Origin: Candidatus Poribacteria bacterium
GTDB taxonomy: Bacteria; Poribacteria; WGA-4E; DTYX01
DNA: 6,010 nucleotides
Assembly (NCBI GenBank): GCA_012961655.1
Contig: DTYX01000023.1
Coordinates: 1 to 6,010, forward strand
Direction of reading: 5' to 3'
Positions 1 through 5,710 of the stretch are shown one piece after another. Each line of letters begins with the position of its first letter. Within the stretch, counting starts at the first letter, position 1. The notes beneath the pieces were generated by a model. That model searched no databases. It was given only the letters and a program-made list of their open reading frames with translations, and was not told the DNA's origin. A program made the translations under genes and the position numbers.

Positions 1-2
1 CA

Positions 3-1604
3 GTAAACGTTACATTGAACAGCAATGGATATGATGGCGAGAAAATTCAAGCGCGTCTTTTGCAGGGGGAAAAATTTGTCGATTCGATTTTTGTCACACT
101 TAGTGAGAGATTACCGCAGCAGACAATCGCTTTCGAAATAAAACCGAAGGAAGAAGGTAACCTCAGCTATGTCGTATTATTACCTGGACTTGAGGGGGAA
201 TTGACAATCGAGAATAATCGAGGTACTTTTTTCATCAAAGCAATCAAAGCAAAACTAAAAGTTCTTTTCATCGACAGCCGGCCGCGTTGGGAATACGCTT
301 TTCTGAAACGTGCTCTGACGCGCGACCCTAATGTTGATTTAACATCTATGTTGCTCTCTCAAAAAAGCGCCGCTCAACTCACCAAAACGTTATTGGCAAA
401 AACGGGAAAATATTATCCTCAAGGTCTGCCCTCGAGCGAAGCGAATGGACGAGATATTCAAAATTTAAAGAAATTTCCGACGGTAGAGGCGGAACTGAAT
501 CTTTACGATGTGTTGATACTTGGAGATATTCGGAGTTCCAGCTTTAGTCCAGAGCAATTGAGCATGATAAAAAATTTCGTCGGAAAGCGTGGGAAAGCGG
601 TAATTTTTTTAGGCGGGAAAAACTCGCTTTCCAGAGCGGGATTTGGCGGTGGTGAGTTGCAAAATCTCCTCCCTGTAATTGTTCCCCCAAACGGGAGTTT
701 TATTCGAGACGAATATTTCAATCCCGTTTTAACTGCCGAAGGTTTTTACCATCCGATAACCCGACTTGCGGATACCAGAGAATCCAATGAAGCCGTTTGG
801 CGTGACCTTCCGCCTCTGAACAGATTATATTCAGGATTGCAACTACGCGCCGGAGCCACCGTTTTAGCAGAATATCAGAATGGCCGAACTGCCGAGCCAG
901 TAATCGTCTTTCAGCGATACGGCAATGGCAAAAGTCTTCTTATAACCGCCGATAGCCTCTGGAATTGGGCTTTTGGAGTATGGGCATTTAAAGAAGAAGC
1001 GAACTACTATTCCCAATTTTGGTCGCAAACAATTCGTTGGATGGCTACCAGAGCCGATACAAAACTGGTGAACGTCAAGACGAATAAGCCGACTTATTCC
1101 CCAGACGAGCAGGTACAAATCACAGCGCGTGTGTACAACGAAACCTATCAGCCGATAAGTGATGCTGAATTATTGCTTGAAGTATCGCCACCGACAGGCA
1201 AAGCGTTTCAAATTCCCTCCAACGTTGACCCTGCCCTGCGGGGTTTGTATTCGGCTCAATTTTTAGCGTCGGGAAAAGGCACATACAAAATCACCGCTAC
1301 AGGCAGTCTAAGCGGAAAACAGCTTGGAACGGATTCAGTAGAAATCGCTGTCCAAACCCCTCTCATCGAGTTTGAAAATCCACAACTAAACGAAGAACTG
1401 CTCAAACAATTAGCAGACCTTTCCGGCGGAGTTTATACGCCGCTTATGCAAATTGACTCTTTGCCGTCGAAAATCAAAGATGTCAGCAGCACCATCACGA
1501 CGGTTTATGAAGATGAGCTTTGGGACAGTCCAATCATTTTGCTCATTGCCGTTGGAATCCTTAGCGCAGAATGGATATTGCGCAAGAGGAAGGGATTGGT
1601 ATGA
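3..1604 (+). CDS. Membrane-anchored glutamine-amidotransferase-like protein, 5' partial
   Basis: The reading frame is already open at base 3 (VNVTLNSNGYDGE...), so the true start lies left of the window and the TTG at 15 is not a convincing start. Residues below are numbered from that TTG. Residues 1-80 look like a beta-rich CARDB-type extracellular domain. A class I glutamine-amidotransferase-like fold follows, with FIDSRPRWEYAFLKRAL at 85-101, YDVLILGD at 164-171 and FLGGKNSLSRAGFGGG at 198-213. I see no catalytic Cys-His-Glu triad, so enzymatic activity is doubtful. Residues 346-445 resemble a macroglobulin-type beta domain (NKPTYSPDEQVQITARVY at 357-374). One C-terminal membrane helix lies at about 505-520, followed by a basic tail (RKRKGLV). 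The bulk is probably periplasmic or extracellular. Relatives often carry an N-terminal VWA domain and adjoin Bat/MoxR-type genes; that part would lie outside the window. Family assignment is from memory. The exact role is unknown. Confidence -1.
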   Translation, partial: VNVTLNSNGYDGEKIQARLLQGEKFVDSIFVTLSERLPQQTIAFEIKPKEEGNLSYVVLLPGLEGELTIENNRGTFFIKAIKAKLKVLFIDSRPRWEYAFLKRALTRDPNVDLTSMLLSQKSAAQLTKTLLAKTGKYYPQGLPSSEANGRDIQNLKKFPTVEAELNLYDVLILGDIRSSSFSPEQLSMIKNFVGKRGKAVIFLGGKNSLSRAGFGGGELQNLLPVIVPPNGSFIRDEYFNPVLTAEGFYHPITRLADTRESNEAVWRDLPPLNRLYSGLQLRAGATVLAEYQNGRTAEPVIVFQRYGNGKSLLITADSLWNWAFGVWAFKEEANYYSQFWSQTIRWMATRADTKLVNVKTNKPTYSPDEQVQITARVYNETYQPISDAELLLEVSPPTGKAFQIPSNVDPALRGLYSAQFLASGKGTYKITATGSLSGKQLGTDSVEIAVQTPLIEFENPQLNEELLKQLADLSGGVYTPLMQIDSLPSKIKDVSSTITTVYEDELWDSPIILLIAVGILSAEWILRKRKGLV

Positions 1605-1628
1605 TTGGAAGGTTAGAAGGACGGAAGG
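1605..1628. repeat. Short octamer tandem repeat between two genes
   Basis: Three adjacent 8-bp units read TTGGAAGG, TTAGAAGG and ACGGAAGG, beginning directly after the stop codon of the membrane-anchored protein. The purine-rich tract continues as GGAGAAAA. The repeat lies inside the 81 bases that would be added if the next gene began at the ATG overlapping the stop (1601). This suggests that stretch is spacer rather than coding sequence. The function is unknown. Confidence -1.
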
Positions 1629-1670
1629 GAGAAAATCCGGGTTTCCAAGAATATGCCATGTTGTCTAATC

Positions 1671-1675
1671 GGAGG
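1671..1675 (+). promoter_or_regulatory. Ribosome binding site deciding the DUF4097-like start
   Basis: GGAGG sits six bases before the ATG at 1682, a textbook spacing. An in-frame ATG at 1601 (overlapping the upstream stop as ATGA, with GAGGAAGGG before it) is the alternative. It would add 27 residues that look unlike the family and span an octamer repeat. Confidence -1.
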
Positions 1676-1681
1676 GGAAAG

Positions 1682-2163
1682 ATGCTTTACAAAGAGAAAT
1701 TTTCCGAAGTGTTCCCAGTTGATGACGCAATTAGTGTACAAATAGAACATTCGCACGGAAATATAGAAGTGCGAGGCTGGGATGAACAAGAATTGAAATT
1801 GGATGGGGAAAAGATTGTTCGAGCAAAGACCGAAGAACTGGCTAGGGAATACGCCAATGGGATGAAGGTCGAAATTACGAGCAAAGACGACAGAATTTAC
1901 GTCAAAACGATACGCCCTGAACTAAGTCCTCAAGAATAAAACATGATTACACTCTCAGTACGCGACATGCGAATATCACCATCGACATTCCCAAGGATTC
2001 TCGAGTAGATATTCACGCTAGCATACGTCATGGAAGCATCAGTTCCGCAGTGCCGTTGGAACAAATAAAGTCGCGCAATGAAGCGACCGCATCAGGTCAA
2101 TTAAACGGCGGCGGAGTGAAAATCGAATTGTCAAACAACCATGGGAATATTACCATCAAGTGA
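1682..2163 (+). pseudogene. DUF4097-like beta-repeat protein, broken by a frameshift
   Basis: The first half (1682-1939, 85 residues, stop TAA at 1937) reads MLYKEKFSEVFPVDDAISVQ, with the motif IEHSHGNIEVRGWDEQEL and later KDDRIYVKTIRPE. This is typical of the start of the DUF4097 (putative adhesin-like, beta-helical) family. The missing second half is present in the -1 frame from about 1921 to the TGA at 2161. It reads YTLSTRHANITIDIPKDSRV, then HASIRHGSIS and finally ELSNNHGNITIK, which are the repeating beta-strand motifs expected of the same family. Joining the halves gives about 160 residues. The crossover must lie between 1921 and 1936, because the -1 frame has a stop at 1918. Loss of one base (or gain of two) explains it, as a real mutation or a sequencing or assembly error. 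No canonical slippery heptamer is visible. No signal peptide or membrane helix is seen. It probably shares a transcript with the gene upstream. Confidence -1.
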
Positions 2164-2185
2164 CCGTTCAAAGTTTCTATGTCTG

Positions 2186-2213
2186 CAAAAAAGCCAGCGG
2201 TGAGGCTGGCTTT
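2186..2213 (-). terminator. Intrinsic terminator of the HTH gene, possibly bidirectional
   Basis: AAAGCCAGC (2190-2198) and GCTGGCTTT (2205-2213) form a perfect 9-bp stem around the loop GGTGAG. Read leftward, the stem is followed by six or more T residues (the A-run at 2187-2192), giving a classic rho-independent terminator 14 bases past the HTH stop. Read rightward it lies 26 bases after the DUF4097-like gene but has only three T residues, so termination that way should be weaker. Confidence -1.
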
Positions 2214-2226
2214 ACGAAACAAACAT

Positions 2227-2427
2227 TTAACTTGACAAGTTATAAGACAACCGCGTTCGATTTGTATCTATGCTTGCATCGTGGAATTTATAATTTTGCC
2301 CTTTTATTTGATAAAAATACTGAAATCTTCCTTCCTTAACACCTTCGAGCAATTCTCTTGTGGAAATTCGGAGAATCCGCGCTGCTTCGGATAAATCATA
2401 TTCAATTATATAGCCTCTTATTCTCAT
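2227..2427 (-). CDS. Small helix-turn-helix DNA-binding protein
   Basis: This is a 66-residue protein. Residues 10-33 (YDLSEAARILRISTRELLEG and following) form a helix-turn-helix of the MerR/excisionase type: two helices with an alanine-rich turn, then a wing-like segment (GRFQYFYQIKGQNYKFH) about where such proteins place the wing and conserved aromatics. The start is supported by GGAAGG about six bases upstream of the ATG and by a strong intrinsic terminator just after the stop. It is divergent from mazG, separated by 179 bases that contain short inverted motifs, so it may regulate itself or mazG; that is inference. No integrase or other phage gene is nearby to support a true excisionase. 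The C-terminal residues (about 50-66) are polar and unassigned. The specific family cannot be named from the sequence alone. Confidence -1.
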   Translation of the reverse strand: MRIRGYIIEYDLSEAARILRISTRELLEGVKEGRFQYFYQIKGQNYKFHDASIDTNRTRLSYNLSS

Positions 2428-2450
2428 ACCTCACCTTCCATTCTCAAAAA

Positions 2451-2512
2451 CTTAACGTCAAAAAATTGCTGGTGTTTCTTACAAATTACAAAATTTTATA
2501 ACTATCGTTAAG
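2451..2512. repeat. Inverted heptamer pair in the HTH-mazG divergent region
   Basis: CTTAACG (2451-2457) and its reverse complement CGTTAAG (2506-2512) lie 48 bases apart between the divergent genes. The right copy sits inside an imperfect dyad, TATCGTTAAGATA (2503-2515). The arrangement fits paired operator half-sites, but the motif is short and AT-rich, so chance occurrence is possible. Confidence -1.
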
Positions 2513-2537
2513 ATAATTTTGCTTATTGTTAATTCAA
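2510..2537 (-). promoter_or_regulatory. Possible promoter for the HTH gene
   Basis: On the minus strand, TTGAAT (2532-2537) and TATCTT (2510-2515) are separated by 16 bases. Each box departs from the sigma70 consensus at one or two positions. Transcription would begin roughly 75 bases before the HTH start codon. The -10 box overlaps the dyad TATCGTTAAGATA, which would suit autorepression. Many AT-rich alternatives exist in this gap, so the call is weak. Confidence -1.
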
Positions 2538-2545
2538 AATGAAAG

Positions 2546-2574
2546 TTGACATGAGGATGAAAACTTGGTAGAAT
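2546..2574 (+). promoter_or_regulatory. Sigma70-type promoter of mazG
   Basis: A perfect -35 box TTGACA (2546-2551), a 17-base spacer and TAGAAT (2569-2574, one mismatch to TATAAT) form a near-consensus promoter. Transcription should start near 2581, leaving a leader of about 25 bases. The leader carries the Shine-Dalgarno-like AGGTGG (2597-2602), four bases before the mazG ATG. This is the clearest promoter in the window and suggests constitutive, fairly strong transcription unless a repressor acts. Confidence -1.
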
Positions 2575-2606
2575 AATTGACCAAAATTTGAAACACAGGT
2601 GGAAAA

Positions 2607-3395
2607 ATGACAAAATGTCAAGATTTATTCGACAAACTGGTGGAAGTAATAGCAGCATTGCGAGGGGAAAACGGGTGTCCCTGGGATAAAGAACAGACGC
2701 ATTCGACGTTAACGTCGAGTTTATTAGAGGAAACTTATGAGGTCATCGAAGCGATTGATGCGGATGACTCAGCGAAGCTACGGGAGGAATTAGGCGACTT
2801 ATTGATGCAAGTCGTGTTGCATGCTCAAATCGCTCAAGATGAGAATAAGTTTAACATCGGCGATGTTATTCAGACAGTCACAGAAAAATTAATCAGACGA
2901 CATCCCCATGTATTTGGCGATGTACAGGTAGAAAATGTCGCGCATGTGTTGTCCAATTGGGAGGCCATCAAAGGAAGTGAGGAGAGTTTTCAAGATAGAA
3001 AATCTCTGATGGATGGGATTCCCATCCAATTTCCCAGTTTAGTGAGAGCGCGGAAAATTCAAAGTAAAGCTTCACGGGTGGGATTCGATTGGAAACGGGG
3101 CGAGGATGTTCTGCCAAAAATTCAAGAGGAGTTTGAAGAGTTACAAAATAGCATGGATTCTTCTGAGCAGGCGGATATAGAGATGGAAATCGGAGATTTG
3201 TTGTTTTCCATCGTCAATCTATCCCGGTTTCTCAACGTTGACCCTGAGAATGCGCTACGTAAAGTGAATGAGAAATTCATTCGACGTTTTAAGATGATGG
3301 AGTCTGAGATAAAAAGTCAAGGAAAGCGTTTTGAGGACTATGACCTTGAAGGATTGGATGAATTTTGGGAGAAAGCGAAACGAAATACGATGTAG
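2607..3395 (+). CDS. mazG: Nucleoside triphosphate pyrophosphohydrolase MazG
   Basis: The 262-residue protein matches the two-domain MazG family in length (about 263 residues in E. coli) and motifs. It hydrolyses (d)NTPs to NMP and pyrophosphate in the cytoplasm, removing aberrant nucleotides; in E. coli it also affects ppGpp levels. The N-terminal signature GCPWDKEQTH is at 23-32. The first metal-binding helices carry E41, E42 and E45 (LLEETYEVIEAI), then E61 and D64 (REELGDLL). The conserved RRHPHVFGD is at 97-105, NWEAIK at 117-122 and DGIP at 136-139. The second domain repeats the pattern with E174, E175 and E178, then E194 and D197 (EIGDLLFSIVNLSRF), and ends with the usual FIRRF...EFWEKAK. 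All key acidic residues are present, so it should be active. AGGTGG before the ATG supports the start. It is not next to a mazEF toxin pair; its neighbour is a divergent HTH gene. Confidence -1.
   Translation: MTKCQDLFDKLVEVIAALRGENGCPWDKEQTHSTLTSSLLEETYEVIEAIDADDSAKLREELGDLLMQVVLHAQIAQDENKFNIGDVIQTVTEKLIRRHPHVFGDVQVENVAHVLSNWEAIKGSEESFQDRKSLMDGIPIQFPSLVRARKIQSKASRVGFDWKRGEDVLPKIQEEFEELQNSMDSSEQADIEMEIGDLLFSIVNLSRFLNVDPENALRKVNEKFIRRFKMMESEIKSQGKRFEDYDLEGLDEFWEKAKRNTM
2703..2718. other. 16-bp perfect palindrome inside mazG
   Basis: TCGACGTTAACGTCGA is its own reverse complement and lies about 97 bases after the mazG start. Its core GACGTTAA also occurs on the minus strand near 2452-2459 in the divergent intergenic region, so it may be an additional protein-binding site. 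It may also be chance, since it encodes ordinary MazG residues. Confidence -1.
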
Positions 3396-3405
3396 ATACC
3401 ACTGA

Positions 3406-3471
3406 CGGTAAGACGAAGTCGTCCGTTGCTTTTTGCGGTAAGACGAAGTCGTCCGTTGCTTTTTGCGGTAA
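3406..3471. repeat. 30-bp tandem repeat after mazG, possible weak terminator
   Basis: Two identical 30-bp units (3406-3435 and 3436-3465) begin CGGTAAGACGAAGTCGTC and end TTGCTTTTTG. A partial third unit, CGGTAA, follows at 3466-3471. Each unit contains GACG-AAGT-CGTC, able to form a small stem, shortly before a run of five T residues. The pair may therefore act as tandem weak terminators for mazG. Identical copies point to recent duplication. A diverged third unit may continue as TCGGTGAACGAAGTGAAC. Confidence -1.
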
Positions 3472-3491
3472 TCGGTGAACGAAGTGAACAC

Positions 3492-3521
3492 AATCCGTTT
3501 AATCCGTTTTAAAAATCCGTT
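3492..3521. repeat. Three AATCCGTT direct repeats
   Basis: AATCCGTT occurs at 3492-3499, 3501-3508 and 3514-3521, at spacings of 9 and 13 bases, in an AT-rich setting. The irregular spacing argues against a precise direct-repeat operator. It looks like decayed low-complexity sequence, although regulator binding is not excluded. Confidence -1.
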
Positions 3522-3661
3522 GACAGCGGAAGGGTCGGAACTGCACTCTTTAACCCGCTTTCTTCCCTTGATGACTGGATAGTTGTCTGAATGGGGGGAA
3601 GGCGGGTTTTAGTAGGGCATAAAGTCGCGCCACAAAAGGCGTTTTCAGTTCCGAGAGGACC

Positions 3662-3670
3662 GAGGAAGGG
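3662..3670 (+). promoter_or_regulatory. Ribosome binding site deciding the membrane protein start
   Basis: GAGGAAGGG precedes the ATG at 3672 closely; GAGG lies six bases away. The alternative in-frame ATG at 3591 has no purine-rich site before it, and it adds 27 arginine- and glycine-rich residues of non-coding appearance. Confidence -1.
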
Positions 3671-3671
3671 A

Positions 3672-5630
3672 ATGAGGGAAAGATTTTCTAAATCGAGGCA
3701 AATTGGCGCGTCGTGGCGGGCGATTATGATTGGGTTGGCGCTGATTCCATTCAACGCCTACTGGATTATGGATTCGGTGGGTCAGGGCTATCCAACTACA
3801 GTGTCGCTCTACTTTAACGTCATCTTTTGTGTTTTTATTCTCGCCGGCTTGAATTGGCTGATGGTGAAGTTGTTGTGTTGGAATCGGAAGGGAAATCCCC
3901 CTTTGGAAAAGTGGAGAAAAGGGGATTCCCGGTTTGGAATCAGTCAGGGCGAGTTGCTAACTATTTACGTGATGCTCTCCATAGCGTCCTCGTTAGCAGG
4001 ACATGATGTTTTGCGGGTATTGATTCCGATGATTCCTCATGCTTTTTGGTATGCCACGCCGGAGAACGAGTGGGCTGAACTATTCCATCGGTACATCCCT
4101 GATTGGATGGCGGTCAAGGACAAGACTTTTCTCGCTGATTACTATCGAGGCGAATCGACTTTTTACACTTTGGAACACATAAAAGGCTGGCTTGAGCCGA
4201 CGCTATGGTGGTCGGGATTTCTGGTCGCACTGGTATTTGTGATGGTGTGCATAAACAGCTTCGTGCGCAAACAGTGGACGGAAAATGAGAAACTGAGTTA
4301 CCCCATCATCCAACTGCCGTTGGAAATGACCACTGGCGGAGGAATCACAGGGATTTTGCGCAGTCGGGTTATGTGGATAGGCTTCGCTATCGCTGGCGTT
4401 ATAGACATTATCAACGGATTGCATTTTCTTTATCCCACAGTCCCCAGCATCGGCGGGCGATTGTATGATTTACGTCCGTTTTTTACCAATAAACCATGGA
4501 ATGCTATCGGCTGGACGCCCATCGCGCTTTTTCCGTTCGCGGTGGGATTGGGATTTTTTATCCCTCTTGACCTTTCGTTTTCATGCTGGTTTTTCTATCT
4601 TTTCTGGAAGTGGCAGCGAATTATGGGCAGCATCATCGGATTGCGCGGTATGCCCGGATTTCCATTCATCGACGAACAATCCTTCGGCGCGTACATCGGA
4701 TTGTTCGTCATCGCAATTGCGGCGAGCAGACGTCATCTGTATCAAGCAGTTAGAAAAATTATCACAAATACTCCTCAAGTGGACGATTCCGCCGAACCGA
4801 TGCCGTATCGCCTGGCGTTGTTCGGACTAATCGCAAGTTTGGGATTTCTGGTGGCGTTCTGCAAAGCCGCTGGCATGTCTCTGTGGGTAATTTTGGCGTT
4901 CTTCGCAATTTACTACGCAGTCTCCACAGCGGTCACGCGCATGAGAGCGGAATTAGGTTCGCCAGTCCATGATTTGCACTTCATCGGGCCTGATGAAATG
5001 CTGCCGAGAATATTCGGAACCAGAATTTTGGGGGCATCCAATCTAACCATGTTCGCCTACCTGTTTTTCTTCAACCGCGCCTATCGCGGGCATCCGATGC
5101 CGCATCAACTGGAGGGTTTCAAACTGGCGGAGCGAACGGACATCAACAACCGTAGGCTGCTCATCGCTATGGTCATCGCAATCATCATCGGCACATTGGC
5201 ATCGTTCTGGTCATACTATCACATCTCGTACATCGAAGGCGCGCGCGCGTGGTTTTCCTGGCGTCCCTTCAATCGCCTCCAGAGCTGGCTTATCAGCCCG
5301 CGCAAACCCGACTATCCCGCCACAGTAGCGATGTTTATCGGCTTGTTCAGCACGTTTTTTCTCATGGTCATGCGGATGCGCATGTTCTGGTGGCCGTTTC
5401 ACCCCGCAGGATACGCCATCTCCAGCAGTTGGTCGATGAACGTATTCTGGTTTTCTATATTTTTCAGCTTCTTCATCAAATGGATTATCCTCAGATTCGG
5501 TGGACTAAACACACATCGAAAAGCCATCCCACTCTTTTTGGGTTTAATCTTGGGTGAATTTATCGTTGGGAGCGTATGGAGTTTGATAGGTATTACAATT
5601 GATAAGCCAATGTATCGGTTTTTGTATTGA
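3672..5630 (+). CDS. Large polytopic membrane protein, DUF6785/DUF6784-like
   Basis: Starting at 3672 the product has 652 residues and about 13-14 hydrophobic helices spread over its whole length. The first is near residues 17-33, the second near 43-65 and the last near 617-640, with a large extracytoplasmic-type loop at about 115-175. Conserved-looking motifs are SQGELLTIYVML (91-102), NEKLSYPIIQLPLEM (205-219), MRAELGSPVHDLHFIGPDE (424-442) and WWPFHPAGYAI (573-583). These fit, from memory, the DUF6785 family with its C-terminal DUF6784 domain. That family has no established biochemical role; its layout recalls oligopeptide-transporter-like proteins, but transport is only a guess. No signal peptide is separate from the first helix. 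The segment NPPLEKWRKGDSRF (75-88), between helices 2 and 3, is encoded by a palindromic repeat. A zinc-ribbon gene follows 80 bases downstream and may be cotranscribed. The product name is uncertain; the coding status is not. Confidence -1.
   Translation: MRERFSKSRQIGASWRAIMIGLALIPFNAYWIMDSVGQGYPTTVSLYFNVIFCVFILAGLNWLMVKLLCWNRKGNPPLEKWRKGDSRFGISQGELLTIYVMLSIASSLAGHDVLRVLIPMIPHAFWYATPENEWAELFHRYIPDWMAVKDKTFLADYYRGESTFYTLEHIKGWLEPTLWWSGFLVALVFVMVCINSFVRKQWTENEKLSYPIIQLPLEMTTGGGITGILRSRVMWIGFAIAGVIDIINGLHFLYPTVPSIGGRLYDLRPFFTNKPWNAIGWTPIALFPFAVGLGFFIPLDLSFSCWFFYLFWKWQRIMGSIIGLRGMPGFPFIDEQSFGAYIGLFVIAIAASRRHLYQAVRKIITNTPQVDDSAEPMPYRLALFGLIASLGFLVAFCKAAGMSLWVILAFFAIYYAVSTAVTRMRAELGSPVHDLHFIGPDEMLPRIFGTRILGASNLTMFAYLFFFNRAYRGHPMPHQLEGFKLAERTDINNRRLLIAMVIAIIIGTLASFWSYYHISYIEGARAWFSWRPFNRLQSWLISPRKPDYPATVAMFIGLFSTFFLMVMRMRMFWWPFHPAGYAISSSWSMNVFWFSIFFSFFIKWIILRFGGLNTHRKAIPLFLGLILGEFIVGSVWSLIGITIDKPMYRFLY
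3890..3930. repeat. Palindromic repeat embedded in the membrane protein gene
   Basis: GGGAAATCCCC (3890-3900) pairs with GGGGATTCCC (3921-3930) with a single bulged A. The inner CTTT and AAAA partly extend the stem, leaving a purine-rich loop. This CCCCCTTT...AAAAGGGGATT layout resembles small dispersed palindromic elements common between genes in many bacterial genomes. Here it is translated in frame, as the hydrophilic loop after the second membrane helix. The resemblance is from memory and not tested. Confidence -1.
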
Positions 5631-5691
5631 TGTGTGTTGGGAGATTCTATGATAAAATTAAGCTAAGCGAACTTTGCAAATCAGAACTTCA

Positions 5692-5710
5692 AAAGAACGG
5701 GGTGTTCTTT
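5692..5710 (+). promoter_or_regulatory. Hairpin enclosing the ribosome binding site of the zinc-ribbon gene
   Basis: AAAGAAC (5692-5698) and GTTCTTT (5704-5710) form a perfect 7-bp stem around the loop GGGGT. The right arm ends directly before the ATG at 5711. The only Shine-Dalgarno-like sequence, GGGGTG (5699-5704), sits in the loop and first stem base. Folding could therefore modulate initiation, and the AU-rich stem should melt easily. Regulation is inference. Confidence -1.

Larger units (their letters stand above)
3396..3671. other. Gene-free repeat-rich spacer between mazG and the membrane protein
   Basis: No coding region with family resemblance or a credible ribosome binding site is seen on either strand. 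The stretch holds a 30-bp tandem repeat, the pair GTGAAC-GAA-GTGAAC (3475-3489) and three AATCCGTT copies. A TTGACA at 3520-3525 lacks a convincing -10 box 16-18 bases downstream, so no promoter is called. An ATG at 3591 opens in frame with the membrane protein but has no ribosome binding site. Confidence -1.

Noticed and set aside
15..17. TTG as the start codon of the first gene
   Set aside because: The frame is open to the left edge, no Shine-Dalgarno site precedes the TTG, and the visible protein begins mid-domain. The gene is cut by the window.
1925..1945. Programmed -1 ribosomal frameshifting in the DUF4097-like gene
   Set aside because: No X-XXY-YYZ slippery heptamer lies in the zero frame before the TAA, and no stimulatory stem or internal Shine-Dalgarno site is evident. 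A simple indel is more economical.
3406..3471. CRISPR-like repeat pair
   Set aside because: The 30-bp units are directly adjacent with no unique spacers, and no cas gene is present.
3255..3491. Leftward reading frame with repeated RKKQRTTSSY residues
   Set aside because: It is only the translation of the 30-bp tandem repeat, overlaps mazG, and lacks a ribosome binding site.
3520..3548. Promoter for the membrane protein gene at TTGACA
   Set aside because: The -35 box is perfect, but no acceptable -10 hexamer occurs 16-18 bases downstream.
3591..3671. N-terminal extension of the membrane protein from the ATG at 3591
   Set aside because: There is no Shine-Dalgarno site, the composition looks non-coding, and a better-placed start exists at 3672.
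5239..5250. Alternating GC tract as a Z-DNA element
   Set aside because: It is only 12 bases and encodes Gly-Ala-Arg-Ala in a clearly coding region. Nothing indicates a separate role.
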